The position numbers and the translations under genes are program-made. Positions 43,701 through 58,700 of a stretch of DNA of 64,000 nucleotides are shown here, one piece after another (within the stretch, counting starts at the first letter, position 1; every line of letters starts with the position of its first letter). The notes under the pieces are model-generated. The model made no database searches. It was not told where the DNA came from and was given only the letters and a program-made list of their open reading frames with translations. Origin of the DNA: Paeniglutamicibacter quisquiliarum (GTDB taxonomy: Bacteria > Actinomycetota > Actinomycetes > Actinomycetales > Micrococcaceae); the NCBI RefSeq assembly GCF_019084045.1, contig NZ_JAHRED010000006.1, positions 124,001 to 188,000 of the forward strand, given 5' to 3'.

Positions 43701-44232
43701 CCTGATCGGCAACTCCGGCAAGGCCCGTCTGTTCGACGGCCGCTCCGGCGAGCCGTTCCCGGACCCGGTGTCCGTTGGCTACATGTACATCTTGAAGCTC
43801 CACCACCTGGTGGACGACAAGATCCACGCCCGCTCCACCGGCCCGTACTCCATGATCACGCAGCAGCCGCTGGGTGGTAAGGCACAGTTCGGTGGCCAGC
43901 GCTTTGGTGAGATGGAAGTGTGGGCCCTGGAGGCCTACGGTGCCGCATACACCTTGCAGGAACTGCTCACGATCAAGTCCGATGACATCCACGGTCGCGT
44001 GAAGGTCTACGAGGCGATCGTCAAGGGCGAGAACATCCCGGAGCCTGGCGTTCCGGAATCGTTCAAGGTCCTGATCAAGGAAATGCAGTCGTTGTGCTTG
44101 AACGTCGAGGTCCTCGGAACCGACGGCAACACCATCGAAATGCGAGACTCGGACGAAGAAGTCTTCCGGGCTGCGGAAGAACTCGGCATCGACCTTTCCC
44201 GGTCGGAACCGAACTCCGTCGAAGAGGTCTAG
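40726..44232 (+). CDS. rpoB: RNA polymerase beta subunit
   Basis: Beta is the larger half of the polymerase active-site cleft and the rifampicin target. The 1168-residue protein includes the rifampicin pocket (around 426-452: [20 protein letters not shown], then LSALGPGG), with the wild-type D, H and S positions present, so no common rifampicin-resistance change is seen. The later [17 protein letters not shown] and [12 protein letters not shown] are invariant. TTG 40726 (LVASSTSNN) is preferred over GTG 40711 because GAAGGA sits 7 bases upstream and Arthrobacter homologues begin there. Confidence 0.97.
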   Translation: MVASSTSNNQTASSARSAEYAGRLSFAKIHEPLDVPNLLALQTESFDWLIGNERWKNRLAYAQTIGDTSVASISGLAEIFEEISPIEDFQETMSLSFSEPEFADPKYTMAECKDRDATYAAPLYVKAEFMNNNTGEIKQQTVFMGDFPLMTDKGTFIINGTERVVVSQLVRSPGAYFERTPDKTSDKDIFTAKIIPSRGAWFELEIDKRDQVGVRLDRKRKQSVTVLLKALGWTEGRILEEFGQYDSIRATLEKDTTDTQEEALLDIYRKLRPGEPPTVDAAQALLKNLYFEAKRYDLAKVGRYKINRKLGVDTPLNSPDASVLNIDDIVAMIKFLVALHAGEKTTPGIRDGKPVDLTVSIDDIDHFGNRRIRAVGELIENQVRTGLSRMERVVRERMTTQDVEAITPQTLINIRPVVAAIKEFFGTSQLSQFMDQNNPLAGLTHKRRLSALGPGGLSRDRAGMEVRDVHPSHYGRMCPIETPEGPNIGLIGSLATYGRINAFGFIETPYRQVVDGRVTGQIDYLTADDELECFIAQANAPLSEDGHFIEEGVLVREKGGGGEPVIAEPHEIEYMDVSPRQMVSVATALIPFLEHDDANRALMGANMQRQAVPLLASESPLVGTGMEKFAAVDAGDSVVASTGGVVSEVSADLVTVMNDDGTETAYPIMKFARSNQGNAYNQRVMVSEGDRVDYNSIIADGPSTDKGELALGKNLLVAFMSWEGHNFEDAIILSQRMVSDDVLTSIHIEEHEVDARDTKLGAEEITRDIPNVSEEILAQLDERGIIHIGAEVEAGDILVGRVTPKGETELTPEERLLRAIFGEKSREVRDTSLKVPHGESGVVIGVRIFDRDNDDDLPPGVNQLVRVYVAQKRKITNGDKLAGRHGNKGVISKILPIEDMPFLEDGTAVDIVLNPLGVPGRMNVGQVLEIHLAWAAKQGWKIEGEPEWVKNLPALPREMGSTKVASPVFDGASEDEIRGLLDHTAVTRDGVRLIGNSGKARLFDGRSGEPFPDPVSVGYMYILKLHHLVDDKIHARSTGPYSMITQQPLGGKAQFGGQRFGEMEVWALEAYGAAYTLQELLTIKSDDIHGRVKVYEAIVKGENIPEPGVPESFKVLIKEMQSLCLNVEVLGTDGNTIEMRDSDEEVFRAAEELGIDLSRSEPNSVEEV

Positions 44233-44419
44233 TTCCAACCCCGTGTCCATGGGTCGGGGGAGCGCTGGGGGTCCAAGGGCCCGCATCGCTCCCCAGCCCG
44301 GGAACACGGCACCGAACTGGACATCTTCCAGACCCAACGGTGAGCGCGGATCCGCACCGGATCCGCGAACACCTCACCAAATTAGACTTCAGAGAACTTA
44401 GAAGAGAGATAAGGACCAT

Positions 44420-48313
<3,894 letters not shown>

Positions 48314-48321
48314 GGCGTAGT

Positions 48322-48430
48322 TCTTCTCCCCGGCCGTGCCGGGGAGAAGAGCACGTAACAAGGCCGGCCCGTGCCGCGCTTCCCTTTCCTCGCAAGAGGT
48401 GCGGGGGAGTGCGGCACGGGCCGGCCTTTT
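48322..48430 (+). terminator. Tandem terminators after rpoC
   Basis: First, TCTTCTCCCCGGC (48322-48334) pairs with GCCGGGGAGAAGA (48338-48350), without a T run. Second, AGGCCGGCCCGTGCCGC (48361-48377) pairs perfectly over 17 bp with 48411-48427 and is followed by TTTT. The second is the stronger candidate. Confidence 0.8.
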
Positions 48431-48746
48431 AGTGCCCGAAATGCGGCATTGCCGTACACGTGCCCCGTCATGGGAACCCGGGCGGCGTCCGGCAGCAGTG
48501 TCCATGGACCATGGTTGGGGAGCGGCGATTCCGAGACTGGGTGAAATTACATCTAGTACAAATCTGTGGCCGGTGGACCCACTTTGCCTGCCGGGAGCTC
48601 CGGGGAAGGTGCGGGGCTCCGGGTCTTGCCTTGAATGCGCGCAACTGAGCGAGGACAAGTGTCTTGAACCCCAAACCAGTCGCACCTGCAACTAGTGGAT
48701 AAGTGCCCAATAGATTCCCGCAGTGGTTGCCCGCTGCCAGTTCCAG
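48431..48746. other. No gene recognised between rpoC and the HNH gene
   Basis: These 316 bases include short open frames on both strands with no family signature. I see nothing besides the end of the converging HNH gene nearby. Confidence 0.5.
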
Positions 48747-50525
48747 TTAACGGATGGGGACACTTTGGGGATGGAAAATCCAATTTCGTCTGAGTCGTTG
48801 CTCGGGATCCCTGGCCTTGCTCTGCAGGACGTGGGGGATCGCGTCCACAAGGATGATCTTGAAGTGCCCGGCATGGAAGGACGCGTGGCATACCGGGCAG
48901 AGCAGTGCACCATTCGAAAGATTTGTCTTGCCGCCGAGGTACCACGGATCGATGTGGTTGGCCTCGCAGCGGTGCGCGGCCATGGTGCAGCCGGGGTTGA
49001 TGCATCCACGGTCCCTCAGTGCCAGGGCGCGCCGTTGCGCCCGGCTGAAGAAGCGTTGGGTCCGTCCCAGGTCCAGAGGTTGGGACTCAGTGCCCAACAC
49101 CGCGGGAATCGCGTTGGCGACGGAGGCGAGTCTGCGAGCGTAACCGGCGGAAACCAGGTGCCCGTGGGTGGTGATGCCTGGATCATTGAGTTTTCCGACC
49201 AGTGACTCCCACGAAATTGTCACGATCATTTCGATGTTGGGCTTTGCGGGGAGGCCCGGTTCCGTCTCCCCATCCCGGTTGATGGCGAACCGCATGCTGT
49301 CGAGAAAGGCCTGAAGCAAATTTCTGGCCTTGTGTCGTTCTCGGGCTTCCGCCAGTGTCTCCCCTGGGAGGACTTCGATGTCGGCCCCCTGGGCGCCGGT
49401 CATGGTCGGCTGGCCGAGATCGGTGAATCCCGCCCGGGGGCGTTGGTCAATGGGGGTTTCTGGATCAATGGCCCAGGATGGGATGGTTTCCGCATCGGGG
49501 GAGAGCGAGGTGCTGGGCAGGCCGGGAAGCGCTGGCTGTCCTTCACCGTCTTGCGTTGCAGTTGGCCCGGCATCGTCAGGGGATTGGGTGCCCGTGCCGA
49601 AGGCGGAATGCGGGTTGGCCAGCTGGTCGGCCAGCGTCGAGAGCAATTCGTGCCCCTCGACGCCGGTGCAAAGCTCCCAAATGAATCCACGTGCCCTCTT
49701 GCCCTGGAAGCGCAGGCCGAAATTGGTTTCCATCAGTGCCTCGCTGCGTTCGAGTGCGGTTGCATCGAGCTGCGCGGAGAGGTGCTTAAGCAGTTGATCC
49801 GTGCCCGTCTGGTTTCGGGCCACGAGGGACTCGGCCAGCTCCGACTCGATTCGACCGAGGGCTTCGTCGGGGTTGGCCTGGGCATCGATGCCGGGTTGGA
49901 GCGAGCGCAGCCGGCGGGCGGCGCCTGCGACTCGATGGGGGTCCGCCGTTCCGTCGTTGAAAACCTTACCCAGATGCTCGAAGCGGGGAGCAATGGCGGC
50001 GCCGTTGAACCCGCTGCGGGGAAGGAGCAGGTCGCGGCTGATGAGCCGCTGCCTGGCCTGGCTGTAGGAGAGGTTCAACCGGTCCTTCAGGAAACCGACG
50101 GCATCCCGGCAGGGCATCTTGCTGCCGGGTCGGTGGTATTCGTCAGCGGGCAGGGCTGTTGCCCCTCCGACGAAGTCCTCCAGATGGCTGTGCAATTCAT
50201 GCAGTTCCTCCAGTGGCTTCTCGCACAAGGTGTGGGCGTCGGTCTCCTCGATCTTGCCCGCGGCAACGATTTGTGCGCGGCCCGTGGTTCGGCCAAGATC
50301 CTCAGCCAGGAGGGCCAGCAGGAGCGCCCGAACCGCTGAATTCCCGACGTCGTCCGCGATGTCGTCGATGAGTCGCTTGACGAGCGGATTGAGCATGGCC
50401 AGCAGGCGCAACTTGTCGTCCGCGGATAGTTCGAACGTGGTGTCGTCCGAGGTGTCCGCGGACGCGAGCCCGGCCGGCAGCAATGCGGCCAGCCCGGCAG
50501 TGGTGAGCGCCGCCAGTGATTCCAT
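48747..50525 (-). CDS. DUF222 / HNH endonuclease protein (13E12 repeat type)
   Basis: The 592-residue product has an N-terminal DUF222 domain with the typical SYSQARQRLISRD helix, a variable middle rich in Pro/Ser/Thr, and a C-terminal HNH nuclease fold at about 508-551: CINPGCTMAAHRCEANHIDPW, then LCPVCHASFH, with four cysteines for zinc. Members are extremely common in actinobacteria, often in several copies, and some may be mobile-element derived; function is not established. ATG 50525 has a GGTGGAG site seven bases upstream; TTG 50585 adds 20 residues. Confidence 0.85.
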   Translation of the reverse strand: MESLAALTTAGLAALLPAGLASADTSDDTTFELSADDKLRLLAMLNPLVKRLIDDIADDVGNSAVRALLLALLAEDLGRTTGRAQIVAAGKIEETDAHTLCEKPLEELHELHSHLEDFVGGATALPADEYHRPGSKMPCRDAVGFLKDRLNLSYSQARQRLISRDLLLPRSGFNGAAIAPRFEHLGKVFNDGTADPHRVAGAARRLRSLQPGIDAQANPDEALGRIESELAESLVARNQTGTDQLLKHLSAQLDATALERSEALMETNFGLRFQGKRARGFIWELCTGVEGHELLSTLADQLANPHSAFGTGTQSPDDAGPTATQDGEGQPALPGLPSTSLSPDAETIPSWAIDPETPIDQRPRAGFTDLGQPTMTGAQGADIEVLPGETLAEARERHKARNLLQAFLDSMRFAINRDGETEPGLPAKPNIEMIVTISWESLVGKLNDPGITTHGHLVSAGYARRLASVANAIPAVLGTESQPLDLGRTQRFFSRAQRRALALRDRGCINPGCTMAAHRCEANHIDPWYLGGKTNLSNGALLCPVCHASFHAGHFKIILVDAIPHVLQSKARDPEQRLRRNWIFHPQSVPIR

Positions 50526-51031
50526 GTCTCCACCATGGGCCCTTTCCTGGCCCGCCGTGACTGGGCTTGGCAAATATGTGGACAACCTTGGCTAAAAGTG
50601 CGGCGTCACCCCGGTGGCCGACTGGTGAATATTCTCGGCATCAACCGGAGACGCCTGGGCGGGATTAAGTGACGTGCACTGCATCCATGTCATGCCTGTG
50701 CGCCGGGTTGTCGGCGGAATTCCCGCGATTCGCGGCAAATCCCGCGTTTCCGTGAGGCCGCGCGGAGAGACGCGGCCAAAATGCTTGGCATGCCTCGAGA
50801 GTCTCGGTGTCATGGCTGGCCGGATGTGCGTGCTAAGCTAGAGGTAATTGTTTTTCATGTGTGGCAAATGGACACGGTCCGGGTTGCGGGTAGGTTGCGC
50901 AACAGATGCCACACTTTCGCACGCCTAAGGTCAATTCCGAAGTCGCTGTGATGAAACGACTATAAACGCAGCGTCTCCAAGCAGTTTGATTGTGGGCGTC
51001 GCCGCAGAACAAGAAACCGGAGGACACGAAA
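50526..51031. other. Upstream region of the str operon
   Basis: No gene is visible. The plus-strand side carries rpsL upstream DNA; TAAGCT (50834) and TATAAA (50961) are possible -10 boxes, but neither has a convincing -35 at 16-18 bp. The minus-strand side must hold the HNH gene promoter. Confidence 0.4.
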
Positions 51032-51406
51032 GTGCCTACTATTCAGCAGCTGGTCCGCAAGGGCCGCTCGCCGAAGGTCAAAAAGACCAAGGCCCCAGCC
51101 CTCAAGGGCAACCCGATGCGTCGTGGCGTATGCACCCGTGTGTACACCACGACCCCGAAGAAGCCGAACTCCGCACTTCGTAAGGTCGCACGCGTGCGCC
51201 TTGCAGGTGGCGTTGAAGTGACCGCTTACATCCCTGGTGTTGGTCACAACCTTCAGGAACACTCCATCGTGCTCGTTCGCGGTGGTCGTGTGAAGGACCT
51301 TCCGGGTGTGCGCTACAAGATCGTACGTGGTGCCCTCGATACCCAGGGTGTGAAGAACCGTAAGCAAGCTCGTTCTCGCTACGGTGCCAAGAAGGAAGGT
51401 AAGTAA
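51032..51406 (+). CDS. rpsL: 30S ribosomal protein S12
   Basis: The 124-residue decoding-centre protein has [12 protein letters not shown] with Lys43 and [12 protein letters not shown] with Lys88; both lysines are wild type, so no classical streptomycin-resistance substitution is present. GTG 51032 has GGAGG nine bases upstream; a longer in-frame ATG at 50990 adds unrelated residues. Its stop overlaps the rpsG start by one base (TAATG). Confidence 0.98.
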   Translation: MPTIQQLVRKGRSPKVKKTKAPALKGNPMRRGVCTRVYTTTPKKPNSALRKVARVRLAGGVEVTAYIPGVGHNLQEHSIVLVRGGRVKDLPGVRYKIVRGALDTQGVKNRKQARSRYGAKKEGK

Positions 51407-51876
51407 TGCCTCGTAAGGGCCCGGCGCCAGCGCGCCCCCTCGTCTCGGATCCGGTTTACGGTTCCCCGCTTGTTACCCAGCTGATCAACAAGGTCTTGGT
51501 TGATGGTAAGAAGTCCACTGCAGAGCGTATCGTTTACGGTGCACTCGAAGGTGCCTTGGCCAAGAACGGTACCGACCCGGTCGTGACCCTGAAGAAGGCC
51601 ATGGATAACATCCGCCCGGCCCTCGAAGTTCGCTCCCGCCGTGTCGGTGGCGCAACCTACCAGGTTCCCGTCGAGGTCAAGCCCGGACGCTCCACCGCGC
51701 TGGCTCTTCGCTGGCTCGTTGGCTACTCCAAGGCTCGCCGCGAGAAGACGATGATCGAACGTCTCATGAACGAGATCCTCGACGCCTCGAATGGTCTTGG
51801 TGCCGCTGTCAAGCGTCGCGAAGACACCCACAAGATGGCAGAGTCCAACAAGGCATTCGCCCACTACCGCTGGTAA
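51406..51876 (+). CDS. rpsG: 30S ribosomal protein S7
   Basis: The 156-residue product has [20 protein letters not shown] at the start, [20 protein letters not shown], and [19 protein letters not shown], all typical of S7. It nucleates the 30S head. fusA follows after 81 bases. Confidence 0.98.
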   Translation: MPRKGPAPARPLVSDPVYGSPLVTQLINKVLVDGKKSTAERIVYGALEGALAKNGTDPVVTLKKAMDNIRPALEVRSRRVGGATYQVPVEVKPGRSTALALRWLVGYSKARREKTMIERLMNEILDASNGLGAAVKRREDTHKMAESNKAFAHYRW

Positions 51877-51957
51877 AAAGCGTTTAGTCCAGTTGGCGGG
51901 ATTGATCGCAGATCAGTTCCGCCAACATTTCGGACTTAACCTACAAAGGGAGACATC

Positions 51958-54072
51958 GTGGCACAGGACGTGCTTACCGACCTAAACAAGGTCCGCAATA
52001 TCGGTATCATGGCTCACATTGATGCCGGTAAGACCACTACTACGGAACGCATCCTGTTCTACACGGGTGTGAACCACAAGCTCGGCGAAACGCACGATGG
52101 TGCCTCGACGACTGACTGGATGGAGCAGGAGAAGGAGCGCGGCATTACTATCACGTCTGCCGCCGTGACCTGCTTCTGGAACAAAAACCAGATCAACATC
52201 ATTGACACCCCGGGCCACGTTGACTTCACCGTTGAGGTTGAGCGCTCGCTGCGCGTCCTCGATGGCGCCGTTGCCGTGTTCGATGGCAAGGAAGGCGTGG
52301 AGCCGCAGTCCGAGACTGTTTGGCGCCAGGCCGACAAGTACAACGTGCCGCGTATCTGCTTCGTCAACAAGATGGACAAGCTTGGTGCCGACTTCTACTT
52401 CACCGTAGACACCATCATCAAGCGTCTTGGCGCCAAGCCGCTGGTCATGCAGCTGCCGATCGGCTCCGAGTCAGAGTTCACCGGCGTTGTCGACCTGATG
52501 ACGATGAAGGCTTTCGTTTGGGAAGGCGACTCCAAGGGTGACGTCACCATGGGTGCCGCCTACGAGACCCGCGAAATTCCGGCCGACTTGCTGGAAAAGG
52601 CCCAGGAATACCGCGCCAAGCTGGTTGAGGATGTCGCTGAGGCATCCGACGAGCTCATGGAGAAGTTCCTCGAAGGCGAAGAGATCAGCATTGCTGAACT
52701 CAAGGCCGGCATCCGCAAGATGGTTGTCAACTCGGAGATCTACCCGGTCTTCTGTGGTTCCGCCTTCAAGAACCGCGGCGTTCAGCCGATGCTTGATGCC
52801 GTTATCGACTTCCTGCCGAATCCGATGGATGTTGGCGCGACGATCGGTCACGATCCGAGGAACGAAGAGATCGAGCTCAAGCGCGAGCCGAATGAAACCG
52901 ATCCCTTCTCGGCACTTGCCTTCAAGATCGCAACCCACCCGTTCTTCGGCCAGTTGAACTTCATCCGCGTGTACTCCGGCAAGGCAACTCCGGGTACCCA
53001 GCTGCTGAACTCGACCAAGCAGAAGAAGGAACGCATTGGCAAGCTCTTCCAGATGCACGCCAACAAGGAAATGCCGGTAGACGAGGTCCACGCAGGCCAC
53101 ATCTACGCAGTCATTGGCCTCAAGGACACCACCACCGGTGATACCTTGTGCGATCCGGCACACCCGATCGTTCTTGAGTCGATGTCCTTCCCCGATCCCG
53201 TGATCTTCGTTGCCATTGAGCCGAAGACCAAGGGTGACCAGGAGAAGCTCTCGACTGCGATCCAGAAGCTTTCGGCCGAGGACCCGACGTTCACCGTCTC
53301 CCTCAACGAAGACACTGGCCAGACCGAAATCGGCGGCATGGGCGAGCTCCACCTGGACATCCTGGTGGACCGCATGCGCCGCGAATTCCGCGTCGAAGCC
53401 AACGTCGGCAAGCCGCAGGTTGCTTACCGCGAAACCATCAAGAAGGCTGTGGAGAAGGTTGACTTCACCCACAAGAAGCAGACCGGTGGTTCCGGCCAGT
53501 TCGCAAAGGTCCAGGTCTCGTTCGAGCCCCTGGAAGTTGTTGAAGGTGTCATCTACGAGTTCAAGAACGGCGTAACCGGCGGCCGTATTCCTCGCGAATA
53601 CATCCCTTCGGTCGACGCAGGTATCCAGGACGCCATGCAGTTCGGCATCCTGGCCGGCTACCCGATGGTGGGCGTCAAGGCGACCCTCCTCGACGGTGCC
53701 TACCACGACGTTGACTCCTCGGAAATGGCATTCAAGATCGCCGGCTCCCAGGTGTTCAAGGAAGGCGCACGCCGCGCCCAGCCGATCATCCTCGAGCCGG
53801 TCATGGATGTCGAAGTCCGTACTCCCGAGGAGTACATGGGCGACGTCATCGGTGACTTGAACTCCCGCCGTGGCTCCATCGCCTCGATGGAAGACGCAGC
53901 AGGCGTCAAGGTCATTCGCGCGACGGTTCCGCTGTCTGAAATGTTCGGTTACATTGGTGACCTGCGTTCCAAGACCCAGGGCCGTGCCGTGTACTCGATG
54001 ACCTTCTCCAGCTACTCCGAGGTCCCGAAGGCTGTTGCCGACGAGATCATCCAGAAGAACCGCGGCGAGTAA
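51958..54072 (+). CDS. fusA: Elongation factor G
   Basis: The 704-residue translocase GTPase has the P loop [15 protein letters not shown], switch [33 protein letters not shown] (guanine recognition), and the later [13 protein letters not shown] region in domain IV. GTG 51958 follows AAAGGGAG. It lies between rpsG and tuf as in the str operon. Confidence 0.98.
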   Translation: MAQDVLTDLNKVRNIGIMAHIDAGKTTTTERILFYTGVNHKLGETHDGASTTDWMEQEKERGITITSAAVTCFWNKNQINIIDTPGHVDFTVEVERSLRVLDGAVAVFDGKEGVEPQSETVWRQADKYNVPRICFVNKMDKLGADFYFTVDTIIKRLGAKPLVMQLPIGSESEFTGVVDLMTMKAFVWEGDSKGDVTMGAAYETREIPADLLEKAQEYRAKLVEDVAEASDELMEKFLEGEEISIAELKAGIRKMVVNSEIYPVFCGSAFKNRGVQPMLDAVIDFLPNPMDVGATIGHDPRNEEIELKREPNETDPFSALAFKIATHPFFGQLNFIRVYSGKATPGTQLLNSTKQKKERIGKLFQMHANKEMPVDEVHAGHIYAVIGLKDTTTGDTLCDPAHPIVLESMSFPDPVIFVAIEPKTKGDQEKLSTAIQKLSAEDPTFTVSLNEDTGQTEIGGMGELHLDILVDRMRREFRVEANVGKPQVAYRETIKKAVEKVDFTHKKQTGGSGQFAKVQVSFEPLEVVEGVIYEFKNGVTGGRIPREYIPSVDAGIQDAMQFGILAGYPMVGVKATLLDGAYHDVDSSEMAFKIAGSQVFKEGARRAQPIILEPVMDVEVRTPEEYMGDVIGDLNSRRGSIASMEDAAGVKVIRATVPLSEMFGYIGDLRSKTQGRAVYSMTFSSYSEVPKAVADEIIQKNRGE

Positions 54073-54128
54073 TCGTCTAGGACCAACATTGGCCGTGAGC
54101 CCGGTTCCCGGGTGAGTGGCCGCACGAT

Positions 54129-54160
54129 GGGGCCGGATCAGAGAAATCCAATCCGGCCCC
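54129..54160 (+). terminator. Hairpin in the fusA-tuf gap
   Basis: GGGGCCGGAT (54129-54138) pairs perfectly with ATCCGGCCCC (54151-54160), loop 12 nt, no T tract. It may partly end fusA transcripts, so that tuf depends on its own promoter. Confidence 0.5.
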
Positions 54161-54209
54161 GTCAGGCCAACTAACGGATCCACAGTAGGATCCCGCAGCT
54201 AACCACAAT

Positions 54210-54239
54210 TTAAACATTTCACTAAGCCCCCAGTAGACT
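54210..54239 (+). promoter_or_regulatory. Putative tuf promoter
   Basis: TAGACT (54234-54239) matches TANNNT; the best -35 is TTAAAC (54210-54215), 18 bp upstream, which is weak. Independent tuf transcription is common in bacteria, and the hairpin just upstream supports it. Confidence 0.4.
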
Positions 54240-54306
54240 TGCATAAGTTCGCCCGCGATCCGAGTGGGCGAGGTACGTCTTCTGTAAACGTTTCTAGGAG
54301 GAACCT

Positions 54307-55497
54307 GTGGCAAAGGCAAAGTTCGAGCGGACCAAGCCGCACGTCAACATCGGCACCATTGGTCACGTTGACCACGGTAAGACCACGTTGACGGCCGCCA
54401 TTTCGAAGGTGCTTGCTGACAAGTACCCGGATTTGAACGAGCAGCGCGACTTCTCGCAGATTGACTCTGCACCGGAAGAGCGCCAGCGCGGCATTACCAT
54501 CAACATTTCTCACGTCGAGTACCAGACCGAGAAGCGCCACTACGCGCACGTTGACGCCCCGGGTCACGCTGACTACATCAAGAACATGATCACCGGTGCT
54601 GCACAGATGGACGGTGCAATCCTCGTGGTTGCCGCCACTGACGGCCCGATGGCTCAGACCCGCGAGCACGTTCTGCTCGCCCGCCAGGTTGGCGTTCCCT
54701 ACCTGCTGGTCGCACTGAACAAGTCCGACATGGTTGACGACGAAGAGCTCCTGGACCTCGTGGAAATGGAAGTTCGCGAACTTCTCTCCTCGCAGGGCTT
54801 CGACGGCGACGAGGCACCTGTTGTGCGCGTTTCCGGTCTGAAGGCACTCGAAGGCGACCCGGTTTGGGTCAAGGCCGTTGAGGACCTGATGGAAGCTGTC
54901 GACAACCACGTGCCGGACCCGGTTCGTGACCGCGACAAGCCGTTCCTGATGCCGGTTGAAGACGTCTTCACCATCACCGGTCGTGGCACCGTTGTTACGG
55001 GCCGCGCCGAGCGTGGAACCCTCGCCATCAACTCCGAGGTCGAGATCGTCGGCATCCGCCCGGTCCAGAAGACCACGGTTACCGGTATCGAGATGTTCCA
55101 CAAGCAGCTCGACGAGGCATGGGCCGGCGAGAACTGTGGTCTGCTGCTTCGCGGCATCAAGCGCGAAGACGTAGAGCGTGGCCAGGTCATCGTGAAGCCG
55201 GGTTCCATCACCCCGCACACCGAGTTCGAGGCCAACGTCTACATCCTCTCCAAGGATGAAGGCGGACGTCACAACCCGTTCTACTCGAACTACCGCCCGC
55301 AGTTCTACTTCCGCACCACGGACGTCACCGGCGTTATCACCCTGCCGGAAGGCACGGAAATGGTTATGCCCGGCGACAACACCGAAATGTCTGTCGTGCT
55401 GATCCAGCCGATCGCCATGGAAGAGGGCCTCGGCTTCGCAATTCGCGAAGGCGGCCGCACCGTTGGTTCGGGACGCGTTACCAAGATCACCGCGTAA
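54307..55497 (+). CDS. tuf: Elongation factor Tu
   Basis: The 396-residue GTPase carries aminoacyl-tRNA to the ribosome. Motifs: [11 protein letters not shown] (P loop, 17-27), [21 protein letters not shown] (switch II), NKSDMVDD (guanine), and the C-terminal [13 protein letters not shown] 54307 follows AGGAGG. It is followed by a strong terminator, so the str transcript ends here. Confidence 0.98.
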   Translation: MAKAKFERTKPHVNIGTIGHVDHGKTTLTAAISKVLADKYPDLNEQRDFSQIDSAPEERQRGITINISHVEYQTEKRHYAHVDAPGHADYIKNMITGAAQMDGAILVVAATDGPMAQTREHVLLARQVGVPYLLVALNKSDMVDDEELLDLVEMEVRELLSSQGFDGDEAPVVRVSGLKALEGDPVWVKAVEDLMEAVDNHVPDPVRDRDKPFLMPVEDVFTITGRGTVVTGRAERGTLAINSEVEIVGIRPVQKTTVTGIEMFHKQLDEAWAGENCGLLLRGIKREDVERGQVIVKPGSITPHTEFEANVYILSKDEGGRHNPFYSNYRPQFYFRTTDVTGVITLPEGTEMVMPGDNTEMSVVLIQPIAMEEGLGFAIREGGRTVGSGRVTKITA

Positions 55498-55533
55498 GTT
55501 TACTTCGCAGATCTTGACCTAACGGTCTAGAAG

Positions 55534-55576
55534 AGACCCCCGCAGCACTGTTTCGACAGTGCGGCGGGGGTCTTTT
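55534..55576 (+). terminator. Strong terminator after tuf
   Basis: AGACCCCCGC and GCACTGT pair with ACAGTGC and GCGGGGGTCT (short internal asymmetry), with a TTCG tetraloop and TTTT. This is a textbook intrinsic terminator. Confidence 0.95.
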
Positions 55577-55711
55577 CATGTGCCCGTGGACATGTGGAAA
55601 ACTGCCCGGACATTTATATCCATCAGATAGTTTGAATGCGCTACGCTGTAAGACGCATGCCGAGCCGGATCGCCGGGGGCGCAAACTCATAGGTGAAGGC
55701 AGGAAACCGAG

Positions 55712-58700
55712 ATGGATTGGTTCATCGGGGTCGTCGTGGCGGTGCTCATGTTCTTCGCGGGGCTCTTCCTGGGGAAGCGCCTTTCGGCCACGAAGGAGGC
55801 GGCCCGCCGACCCGCCGCGGTGAAGTCGCCGGATCGTACGGAGCTGGCGGAGGCCTGGCAACTCGGCTTCGACGCGGCCACGCGGGCCACCCATCCCTCG
55901 GACGCCCCGGCCGACTTGCCGCTCCCGGAGGCGAATGCACCGGTAGCGCCCGGAGCGGAACGCCGCCCTGCACCGGCCGGCGCGCAACCGTTCTCCCCGG
56001 GCGGCCCCGTCTCACAGGTTCCTCCCGAATCCGCGCCGACGATGCGGCCCGCGGCGCCTCCATACGTCCCACCGGTGCCGGTCGACCCGCGGGTGCGGGC
56101 ACTGCGCAACATCAACATCACGCTGTATGTCGCCGCGCTCCTGCTGGTGGCCTCGGCATCGCTGTTCATCTCCCTTGCCCTGCCTGCGCAGGCCAAGGTC
56201 GTGGGCCTGGGCATCGTGGCCCTCGGATTCTACGTCGCGGGACTGGTGATGCATGCGCAAAGCGAGCGACTTCGCCCGGCGGCCGCGGCCTTCACCGCTA
56301 CCGGGCTGGCGCTGATCCCGATGACCGGGCTGGCACACTACCTGCTGCTCTCCGAAACCCCCGGTGCAAGCTGGTTCGCCACCTCCATGGTGGGCACCGC
56401 GGCCTTCGTCTATGCCGCGGGACGGCTGCAGTCCAAGGTCGTCGCCGGGCTCGCCACGACCTTCCTGGTCTCCACCGCCTATTCCGGAGGCGCGGTGCTC
56501 AACCGCGGGCTGATCTACTACTTCCTCTTCAGCATGCTGCTGGCCACCGCCATCACGCTGGTGGGCTTCCTGCGGCCGCGCTGGATAGCGAACATCTACC
56601 TGCAGTCCTTCACGATTGCCCACCGGTACCTGGTTCCCGCGACGGTGCTGGCGGCAGTGCTGTCGACGGCGGTGCTTGAGGCCATGGACTACGCCTGGAT
56701 TTTTGCGGCGGCTGCCGTGTACTACGCGGTGGCGCTCTTCTCCTCCCCTGCCCGCGAGCGCTTCTGGCATTTGGCCGCGGCCCGTGCGGCGGGGATGGTC
56801 AGCATCGGCTCCTTCCTGCATGCTGCCGAGGTGTCCTCGACGGACATCTTCCGCATCATGGCAGCCCTGCTGTTGCTGCAGCTTGTGTTGCTGGCACACC
56901 GGGCCGGGCAGTATTCACGCAAGCTGCGGGTGCACCCGCGCCTGGTCAAGCGGGAAACCTGGGTGCTGGTCGCCCTTGCGGCGGTTTGCACCGTCCTGGG
57001 GGCCGAGGAATTCCTGCGCGATCCCGGAAGCACCGGCGCCGGGCAGCGGCTGGACCTGAACTGGGCGCTGGCACTGCTGGTGCTCTGCGGACTTGTTGTC
57101 GGGGCGAAACTGGGTGGAAACTTCCGCTGGATTTCGCTGGGAGCGGCCGCACTCTCATTCGCCGAACCCGGCGATGGAAGCCAGGGGCGCCAAGGCATCG
57201 TGATCGCCGCCGCCGTGATCGCCACCTGGCTGTTGGCGCGCGGAGCCACCGGCAGGGGGCGGCATCTGCTGCGTTGGGCGGCGCGGATCTCCTCCGTCGT
57301 TGCGGCCGGGGCGCTGTTCGCCTTCGCCGCGGCGGGGTGGGTGCTGTTGCCAAGGCATTCCGGGGTCCTGGGGACCGGCTCCGGTTCCGGCGACTCGGCG
57401 GCGCTGGGTAGTGCCATCGAAGTGGCAAGCCTGGTCGGTGCCACGTTGGCGCTGATCCTTCAGGTGGGCTGGTCCGCCGCCGCGCTGCGCAGGAGCGGAC
57501 CGGTCGGTGCGGTGTCAGGGCCCGCGGGGACGGCCCGTTTCCACGAGGCGGGTGAATCGCTCATCTTTGCCGGGGGAGTTGCATGCGCTTCGGGCACGCT
57601 CTGGTTGCTGGCGGCGTATATGCGCTGGGGTGCTCCACTGATCCATGCGGACGTGGACAGGAGCGTCGTTGGTTGGAGCACGCTGTTGTGGCTGGGCTAC
57701 CAGTGGGACCTGATCCTGATGTGGTTGCTGGTTGTCGCGGGGCTTGTCGGCGCCACCTTGGTCCTGGGCCATGTGCGCTCGGCGGCACCGGTTGCCGCGG
57801 ACAACGCCAAGGGCAAGCCCGCCAGCGGGTCCTCGCCGCGAGCGGAATTGGGCCCTGCCACCCTCGTTCACCTGGGCGGATTGGTCGCCCTGGCCGCCGG
57901 CCTGGCAATCGCTTTGGACAGGCACCCGTCGTGGATGGTGGAACTTGTTGCGCTGCTGGGACTGGGGTATGCGGGAATCCGCATCCTGGCGGGCACCGAG
58001 ACCCGCGTACGTGTCGGCTATGCGGTTCTGGCCCAGGTGCTGTTCTCCGGCACGGCCTGGCATGTGGCGGATCGTTTCCACATGGACGGGCACGGGCAGT
58101 ACGCGCTCCTGGCCTTCACCATTGCCTTGGCGCAAACCGTGCGCGCGCTGCTGGGCCGGCGCGCCGCCGCGGCGGGGCTGGGCGACCCACGCACCGTCCT
58201 GAGCGTTGCTGCGCTGGCGCTGCTGCTGTTGATCCCGGCCGCCTACCTGGCTGACCGGTCCGGCGGACTTGACCAGGCCAGCCTGCTTATCCAGTGCCTG
58301 TGCCTGTCGGTCTTCGCCGGAGTGCTCGTGAAGACCCAGGCCGCACGCGCTGCGTCCTTCCGCTATGCGTCCATTCCCGCTGCACTCGGGTTCCTCGGCC
58401 TGGTGCTGACTCCTGCCCTCGACGGGGACCTGCGGACCGGCGGCTGGCTGCCCATCCCGTTGTGGGGCGAGGAAGCGGCGAGCACCATGCTGGTGCTGCT
58501 GCTGGTTGGGATCCTGGTGGCGGAACTTCGCGGCGTGGGCGGGGCCGGGTACCGCTGGGTGCGGGCAACGGTGGGGGTGATGTACTGGGTCCCGCTGATC
58601 GGAATGCACGGGAGCTCCGAACCCGGATGGCAGGTCATCGCAGGCCTGCTCGGGGCTGCAGGTGTCACCATCTTCGCTGCCACCTGGGGCGTCCCGTTGC

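Noticed and set aside
48747-50525. Active homing endonuclease or mobile element
   Set aside because: The DUF222/HNH type is common as stable chromosomal genes in actinobacteria, and no terminal repeats or insertion site are visible.
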